A stretch of 64,000 nt of DNA from Chelonoidis abingdonii (Eukaryota > Chordata > Testudines > Testudinidae), in NCBI RefSeq assembly GCF_003597395.2, contig NC_133770.1:3272161-3336160 (forward strand). The letters run 5' to 3'. The translations under genes and the position numbers were made by a program. Position 1 is the stretch's first letter, and every line of letters starts with the position of its first letter. The notes beneath the pieces were generated by a model that saw only the letters and a list, made by a program, of their open reading frames with translations, did not search any database and was not told the DNA's origin. Shown here piece by piece: positions 57,480 through 64,000 of this stretch.

Positions 57480-58178
57480 AAAAAGAATAAGAAGTTTATA
57501 AGCATTTCAAAAACTTTACTAAAAATGAAGAATCCTCTAACACAGTCTAAGCCAATAGGTGCTAATTTCTAATAAATATCAAAGGTTATGAAAAATACAT
57601 TACTTTGAGTAAATGGAATAAGGGAAATTGGAATAAAGTTTAGCCATGTAATTCCATTGTGGTTTCTCTAGCAGTTTTTAAAGACATTTGCCAAAGTAAA
57701 TGTGTAAAGAGAGGAAATTTTATTCCTGGTCCAAAATTTAAAAAAATATATATATTGCTAAGTTTACATAGGTGTTGTACAAAGTTGGCTACATGTATAT
57801 GCATACTTATTTTGCTTGAGATTAATTACACTTTAATATGATACGGAGAATAATCCCATAGAAGGCCATGAGATTAGAACAGACCTACAGACTGGCTCAG
57901 GAAGATGTGATGCAATTCGATGAGGTGATATTGTGCAAAAGATCCCATAGTTAAAGAATATCTTCTGATATGCTCAGCCAATGAGATGTGTTTTTGTCCT
58001 ATGGTCCCAGAACAGGGGTTTCTGCCATTTGTCTCATGCCAGTCTGGAGGGGGAGGGGGGCATATGTCTCATGGCAGTCTAGGGTGGGGGGGTTCTCTTC
58101 CCTCTGCCTTTTTCAGTTTTGTGTTATTTTAAAAAAAACTTTCCTGGTCATCTCTGAAGGGAGGCTGGAGAAAAACTG
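57480..58178. other. Upstream of gene 2, nothing recognised
   Basis: AT-rich sequence and a short duplicated gtctcatgccagtctggagg / gtctcatggcagtctagggt pair (about 58031 and 58067). Confidence 0.4.
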
Positions 58179-58184
58179 TGTCCT

Positions 58185-59054
58185 TGTCATAAACAGATAG
58201 CTAAGGGTTAATGTTTCTTTTACCTGTAAAGGGTTAACAAAGGGAACCAAACACCTGACCAGAGGACCAATCAGGAAACAAGATTTTTAAAAGCTCAGGG
58301 AGGGAATGTTTGGGTGTGTGTCCCTTTGTGTGTGTCTTTTGTCTGTCTCTCGGCTATGAGAGGGATCTTTCTATCTTCAAGCTTCTAATCTTCAGTTTCC
58401 AAGTTGTGAGTACAAAGGTAGAAAAACAATAGGCTTTTATTGTTTTTTTGTATTTACATGTGTGTAGTTGCTGGGATGTTTAAATTGTATTTCTTTTTGA
58501 ATAAGGCTGTTTATTCATATTTTTCTTTTAAGCAATTGACCCTGTATATTGTTATCTTGATACAGAGAGCATTTTTATGTCTTTTCTTTCTTTTTATATA
58601 AAGCTTTTCTTTTTAAAACCTGTTGGATTTTCTTTTCTAAGTGAGGCTCTAGGGGATAGAAATCCCTGTGCCAGGATTACGGTCTCTCTCAGGGAAAGAC
58701 TGGGAGGGGGAGAAAGAAGGAGGGGGGAAGGTAAATTGCCCTCTCTGTTTTGTAATTCAAGGAGTTTAAGTACAGTAATCTTCCAGGATAACCCACGGAG
58801 GGGAAGCCTGGGGAGGAAGTAAAGAGAAGACAAGGGGAGGGGGGTTATTTCCCTTTGTGGTAAGACTCAGGGCTTCTGAGTCTTGGGGTCCCCCAGAGAA
58901 GGTTTTGGGAGACCAGAGAGGGAGTCAGGCCCTGGAAATTCCTGGCTGGTGGCAGCGATATCAGATCTAAGCTGGTAATTAAGCTTAGAGGGGTCATGCT
59001 AGCTTCTCAGTTTATGAACGCGAAGGTTCAAATCTGAGTAGGAAAGCTATGATA
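58185..59054 (+). mobile_element. Solo LTR (same family as 26081-27078)
   Basis: It begins TGTCATAAACAG and ends GCTATGATA (canonical CA lost). The 5-bp duplications gtcct occur at 58180-58184 and 59055-59059. Shared opening: accaaacacctgaccagagg. No viral coding region is attached, so it results from LTR-LTR recombination. Confidence 0.85.
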
Positions 59055-59154
59055 GTCCTGTACAATGTAATTAATTCTCTCCTTATATTATATATGTGTA
59101 TATATCTATATAAATAATGACAAAAAGAAAATCTAACTATACACACACAGTAGT

Positions 59155-60640
59155 TATATTTTCTTTGTCACTAATACTTTGCAACTCGTGTACAGTTGTT
59201 TAATGAACTTTATTTGAAACTGTACTAACAGCATATGAAACCTTTTCCTTTAAAAATGCATGATTATATGTCGGTAGGAATACTTCTTTATTCCTCTGAC
59301 CTTAAGGATTTGTTTAGAAATGCACTAAATGCATAAAGATATTTTTTCTAACAATTAGAAGAATGCATGTATATGTGTTAAGATCTCCTTTCTCTGTCAT
59401 TAAGCCTTTACACGATTGTTTAGTGACTTTCTTTGGAAATGTACTAACTGCATATAAAATTATTTTCCTCTCAAAATGCATTTTATATATATGTATTAAG
59501 TAACACTTCTGCTTTATTCTTTTCTAGTAACCTTTTCTATAATTATTTAATAGATTTTATTTAGAAAAATACTAATTCCAGAAAAAAATATTTTTCTCTA
59601 AGAATCCATCTTAACACTTCTCCTTTATTCTTCTGTCATTAAGACTTTGTACAGCTGTTTACTGTAGAATTGTACTAACTGCATAAAAGACATTTTCCTC
59701 TATAAATGCACAATTTTATATAACACTCCTTTATTCCTCTATCATTAAGGCTTTGTACAATTATGTAATGAGTATTTAGAAATGTACTTAATGCATAAAA
59801 ATATTTGTCTGTATACATTTGATGTACATATGTATTATATTTGTCTATGTATTATACATATATATGTATGTACTACCACTTCTTAATTACCATCTTTAAG
59901 GCTAGGTACAATTATTTAATTATCTTATTTAAAAATGCACAAAAAATTCTCTCTAAAAATGCATAATTCTATACATGATGTATTAACATTTCTGTATTGC
60001 TCTGACATTAAAGTTTTATTTAGAAATGCTCTGTGTATAAAGATTATTTTTGTAAAATATAGTGTTAATATATATTCATTAAATCTGTATTCTGTAATTA
60101 CTAAGGTTTTTGTAAATTATTTCTTTCTTTTGTTTTGAAGTGCATTAAATAACTGCATTAAAATGATAGAATCATAGAAATGTAGGGCTGGCAAGGACCT
60201 TGAGAGGTCACCGTCCAGCCCCTTCACTGAGGCAGGACCAAGTAAACCTAAACTTAAACCTAAACCTGTTTCTCTCTAAAACAGAGAAGATTGCCTGTGG
60301 TTGTACATGTATAGATGTGGTTGACATGCCTCTGACGAAGTGGGTATTCACCCACGAAAGCTTATGCTCCAATACTTCTGTTAGTCTATAAGGTGCCACA
60401 GGACTCTCTGTCGCTATGTATTAACACTTCTCCTTTCTCTGTCATAAAGTCATTACATAATTGTGCGATAGCTTAATTTAACAAAGTACTAATGCCATAA
60501 AAAAAAGTAACACGTCTCCTTTATTCTTCCATCCTTTAGGCTTTACACACTTGTTAACTAGACTTTATTTATAAATGTACTAACTGCATAAGAAGCATGT
60601 TTTCCTCTTAAAATTAGGAAAAGACATAATATCTATGTTT
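59155..60640. repeat. Degenerate AT-rich tandem array, roughly ten units
   Basis: Motifs recur in the same order: tcctttattcctctgtcatt, aaggctttgtacaattgttt, aa(t)gactttatttagaaatgt and actaactgcataaaa(a)tatttt. They are seen starting near 59165, 59285, 59385, 59505, 59620, 59715, 59885, 59990, 60420 and 60515. Spacing varies from about 95 to 170. The array is interrupted by a CR1 tail and foldback fragment at 60165-60412. No coding. Confidence 0.8.
60165..60412. mobile_element. CR1 3' tail plus foldback fragment within the AT-rich array
   Basis: The segment agaatcatagaaatgtaggg to aggcaggaccaagtaaacct is a reversed CR1 terminus. After a short aaacctaaac repeat, 60327-60412 is the right arm of the foldback family (cgaagtgggtattcacccac, ctgttagtctataaggtgcc). 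Confidence 0.85.
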
Positions 60641-60644
60641 TATT

Positions 60645-61110
60645 CATTTATTTTTAATGCTTCCAGTAAGGATAAATTAAATAAATGAGATGCATTTACA
60701 TGCCTGATAAACAAAGTCTAACAAATTGGGGGAAGAGACAGCCTGGCTACACCTCAGCCAGGAAGAGAAAATTTATCTGAGCTTTAAAGATGGGGGGAGA
60801 ATCTAAACCTCAGATAATGTGCAATTGAATCAACTGATTGAATGCAATAGTCATGTATCATGGAAGGTCTTTCATGAATGCCTGTAACACACTGGTGGTT
60901 TATATTGTAAAACGTATTAAAACTATAGGAGGACTTATGAATATTCATGTATTTCATGTTTTAAAGTGCGTGGTCCAACAAAGGCAGGAATAGTTCCTGC
61001 GCAGACAGCAGGGGGAGGGCAGCTATTTACCTGTCTCTTGTGTAAGTTAAGCATGGTAGCATCAAAACGGAAGCCCTATTTACATATGGGGAATGGGAAG
61101 CTCACAGGAA
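60645..61110. other. Intergenic, nothing recognised
   Basis: AT-rich unique-looking sequence between the array and the next MITE. Confidence 0.4.
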
Positions 61111-61116
61111 GGGAAC

Positions 61117-61236
61117 AGGGTGACCAGACAGCAAATGTGAAAAATCGGGATGAGGGTGGGGGTAATAGGAGCGTGTATAAGAAGGTGTCCCAAAACTTGG
61201 GCCTGTCCCTATAAAATCAGGACATCTGGTCACCCT
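61117..61236. mobile_element. 120-bp MITE with perfect 12-bp inverted ends
   Basis: It starts AGGGTGACCAGA and ends TCTGGTCACCCT, exact inverse repeats. The interior (aaaatcgggatgagggtggg) includes a further gggac...gtccc palindrome. Same family as 18986-19085. Confidence 0.85.
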
Positions 61237-61599
61237 AGAAGGGAAGGACAGCAGGAGTTCACTGCCTGGTAGACAGATCAAGCTGAGTACCCAGAAGGGC
61301 TTCCTATCTTCTGAAGCAAGATCATTGAACTCTGGGAGATATAAGCAAGGACAGATGATAAGCCATTTCAGGCATCCTTCACTAGATGGACACAAGAGGT
61401 CAGAACTCTTGCAATCTTAGAAAGACAGGTCCTTCAATCAGGGGGAGTTGAAGTCTCTGAAACTGAATTTAGATGAGAAACCTGCTTAGATAAAGATCTT
61501 TCACCTCAGAAGACAAAGGAAGCAGCCCTTTGTGATTTTGTGAGAAGTCCTGAGAGAAAGTCAGCCCTGGCTGGGAAGAAGAATGATTGGTGAGAGAGT

Positions 61600-61770
61600 C
61601 AAGTATCAGAGGGGTAGATGTGTTAGTCTGGATCTGTAAAAGCAGCAAAGAGGCCTGTGGCACCTTATGACTAACAGATGTACACACGCATCTGATGAAG
61701 TGGGTATTCACCCACGAAAGCTCATGCTCCAATACGTCTGTTAGTCTATAAGGTGCCACAGGATTCTTCC
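61600..61770 (+). mobile_element. Foldback retroposon, short copy with 10-bp target duplication
   Basis: The head gtatcagaggggtagatgtg and the arms cctgtggcaccttatgacta / taaggtgccacaggattctt are present. Flanks are gtgagagagt (61590-61599 and 61771-61780). The centre is shortened relative to 43261-43526. Confidence 0.9.
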
Positions 61771-61784
61771 GTGAGAGAGTGTTT

Positions 61785-63440
61785 TGAACAGCCTGTATCT
61801 TGCTAAATTAAGTTTAAGACATTTAGATATGTTTTCACTTTTGCTTATAACCCTTTCTAATTTTTTTCCTTTTACTTAGCATCACTTAACCTATGTCCTG
61901 TTATTAATCAGTTTGTTTTATTTTACTATAAACCAATTCAGTGCTCTGTTTGAAGGGAAGGGTATATTCACTGCAGTTAAGCTAATAAGCTGTGGTCTGT
62001 TTGTGTGTCTTTAGAGGAACAAATGAACCGTATTATGTCTCGGAACAGTCCAGGACATTGCAGAGCTCGTGGTTTGGGAAAATTCGGAACTGAGAGCGTC
62101 TCAGGGTGCAAATAGTAACCGAGGCGGACGGAAATCCAAATGGGGCTGTACTACACTGCTGGGGTCACAGCTGCTTACCCAGGACTATCTACCACACAGA
62201 CACTCAGAGTGTGACCTGCATGCTGGTAGGCTGGTTGGGAGCTACAGCAGCAAAGCATTGTGAGGCGCCCAAGGTTAAAGGGCAGGCAATAACGCAACCT
62301 CTCACTGTTCTGGGTTTGCATCCCACACCGATTGGATCATGACACTAACCTTTCCTTTTTAAATAAGCTCTGTGACCTACACTAAGGATGAGTCTGAATT
62401 CTAATTGCTGCTCAGATACACTCCTTCTGTTACCATGGCTAAAATACTTAACCCGCCTGCCTGAGTTTCCCAACCTGTAAAACGAAACAGTTCAGAGAGT
62501 GTTGTGAGGATTAACATGAACAAAAGGTTTTGAAATTAAAAAGTGTAAATCGTAGATCCTGCTATCACAGAGGAGCCAATGCAATGTTACCAAATTCCTT
62601 CCCAAACCTTACTACAGAATCTGATAAAAGTCCTTACCTATCTCAAGGTCACACATGGTTTATAATATTGCACTTCCCTGTTTCATGATCTTCCAAAACC
62701 CTTCCACTCTGATCTGTGGGAGGTCCTGAATTCTGGAGCTAGCCTGTTCTATTAGCTGTGATAGTGAAATATGTCCATGGGCCAGAGTTTTATAGATTTC
62801 TCTCTAAATCAAAGTAGTTAGAGGTCTAGCCACAGCAGATCAGATAATGCCACGTCTAACTACTCATATCTGCGCCACAATTGATTGCAGGCAGAACAGT
62901 GCAAACACGATTTTCGGGCACAATATTGTTCCCATTAGCATGAAGGCGAGGTTGTGACACAGCTGATATCAGATACTGTATCCATCTAATCCTTTGTCAT
63001 GTTCAGTGGCTTCCTACTACAATCTCGGACATTAATTCAAAATTGTCCTCCTCATTGCAGAGCTCTCAGCAAACTCATTCTACCACCTCTGCACTTGTAC
63101 AGCCACCCACACTGTCCTCTACTCATTGTGCGCCCCCTCCCCAGGGCTGTACTGAATGTGATGGTACAGACACAATATGGAACACTTTGTGTCTCCAAGA
63201 CGCTGACCCACTTCCTGTTTTCTGTTCCCTTTGGAATAAGATCTTCTCTGAACGCTATCACCTTTTCCAAAATCTCTGTCGTGATCTCTTTCCATCCTCT
63301 CCTGTCAGTAACTAGAGAGCTTTGCTGCTTTTGAAAGCTTTGCTAATTTTTCTTTTCCAGCCCTTTACCTTTCTCTCAACGCCCTCTGCATACAAAGATT
63401 CCCTTTCTTTCCCAACCTCTCACTGCAGTATTTTGTGTAA
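61785..63440. other. Intergenic with a MIR fragment
   Basis: About 62440-62545 is plus-strand MIR core and tail (tgcctgagtttcccaacctg, gttgtgaggattaaca). Around 62985-63065 gtggcttcctactacaatct resembles a decayed LINE RT tail, low certainty. No exons. Confidence 0.5.
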
Positions 63441-63445
63441 CTCAC

Positions 63446-63540
63446 CAGTACAGGGATCTCTCGCTCCTCAGATCCTCGATGCATGGCTCCCCCGTCTTGT
63501 TCACTGTAAGCTACTAGGCAGGAGTCAGAAATAGTAGAAT
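63446..63540 (-). pseudogene. Gene 3 linker exon remnant
   Basis: The acceptor ttccataaacag and donor GTGAGT (63445-63440) flank 95 nt beginning DSTISDSCLVAY. The middle still shows the family's acidic pattern (EERE-I-P near the end) but only after a frame change. The length is not compatible with the 108-114-nt symmetric exons, so it is broken. It belongs to a third paralogue. Confidence 0.75.
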
Positions 63541-63841
63541 CTGTTTATGGAACAATATACAATTAATTTAAATACTGGCTGGAAGGAATTATAAATGATT
63601 ATTGAGCAATCTGCTTGTGAAACTGGAGGTGAAGGAAGCTACTAAGGCATCTCCAGAAAAGTAAAATGTCTGATAGGAGGTAGGTCCTGCTCCCAACAGC
63701 GCATTCAGAACAACGCTGATCTCTAAGCCTTGACCCTCCAGAACCCACAGCAACTAGAGAAAAAAAAGCTAGAACTGGGGACAACCCAGAAACGTCACCG
63801 ATCACCAAGCTTCTAATAAGGGAGTGGAATGTTCTCTTCAC

Positions 63842-63955
63842 CCAAAGGGATCAAAGATTCATAGTTCTCCATCACATTCTTATAAAGCTCCTAAATGATC
63901 CCACTTCTCCCAGGAGGGAGGAATAGAGCAAGATGTCATCAAACATCACCAGAAC
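63842..63955 (-). pseudogene. Gene 3 KRAB-A remnant
   Basis: The acceptor atgatttcag and donor GTGAAG bracket 114 nt instead of 127. It starts VLVMFDDILLYSS (KRAB-like V-x-F-DD) but has a net 13-nt deletion and a frameshift leading to a stop (...FIRM then TGA). Downstream, sequence corresponding to LYKNV-M-NYESLI is visible in another frame. The 5' part of this gene must lie beyond the right edge. Confidence 0.85.
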
Positions 63956-64000
63956 CTGAAATCATGAGCGTTCACACGCCACACTTTCTTACTCAATTAC

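Noticed and set aside
59155..60640. CRISPR-like array or centromeric satellite
   Set aside because: Units are highly diverged, without constant direct repeats and spacers, in a vertebrate context; too short and irregular for a centromere satellite.

Overview
The window looks like nuclear DNA of a reptile, most likely a turtle. It holds spliced KRAB/C2H2 zinc-finger genes with CpG-island first exons, many 5'-truncated CR1 LINEs, old MIR copies, a tRNA-derived SINE with a CR1-like tail (28196-28395, the pattern known from turtles), hAT-type transposons, solo LTRs and minisatellites. There is no operon-like organisation. The species call is inference; vertebrate KRAB-ZNF cluster is firm.

All recognisable host genes are on the minus strand, so their 5' ends lie to the right. 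They are tandem paralogues of the ZNF282/ZNF398/ZNF746/ZNF777/ZNF783 type. The exon order is: short first coding exon in a CpG island, 402-nt coiled-coil (DUF3669-like) exon, 127-nt KRAB-A exon, several 108-114-nt acidic linker exons, and a terminal C2H2 finger exon. I placed the splice sites by reading acceptor and donor signals and checking phase. They fit exactly: gene 2 sums to 1812 nt with one 3' module and 1776 nt with the other, both divisible by 3.

Gene 1 (about 1.2-18.8 kb) has exon 1 at 18570-18594, exon 2 at 13351-13752, KRAB-A at 10201-10327, and linkers at 7752-7862, 6310-6423, 5640-5753, 4345-4452 and 2308-2415. Its terminal exon is 1239-1801. Its 3' end is a tandem duplication (410-2709 and 2979-4746). 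One copy has lost its fingers and the other keeps a single canonical finger before a stop. Its annotated-style start is frameshifted relative to gene 2.

Gene 2 (52.1 kb leftward) has exon 1 at 52114-52137, exon 2 at 44718-45119, KRAB-A at 41924-42050, linkers at 40839-40952, 40536-40649 and 40138-40251, and a finger exon at 34733-35649. Further left lies a second 3' module (linker 25001-25114, fingers 22093-23201, seven canonical fingers). It has no promoter, coiled-coil or KRAB exon of its own, but is phase-compatible with gene 2's KRAB exon.

Gene 3 is a decayed paralogue entering from the right edge (KRAB-A remnant 63842-63955, linker remnant 63446-63540).

The rest is introns and intergenic DNA filled by transposable elements: a Ty3/gypsy element with integrase ahead of reverse transcriptase (31.1-34.4 kb), two solo LTRs with 5-bp target duplications, nested hATs with 8-bp duplications, CR1 copies at 17.6, 23.7, 48.6, 53.2 and 56.1 kb, a palindromic foldback repeat family whose copies carry 9-12-bp target duplications, and an AT-rich degenerate tandem array at 59.2-60.6 kb. 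There is one 251-base N gap (14305-14555) inside a minisatellite and a single N at 2710 at a duplication junction.
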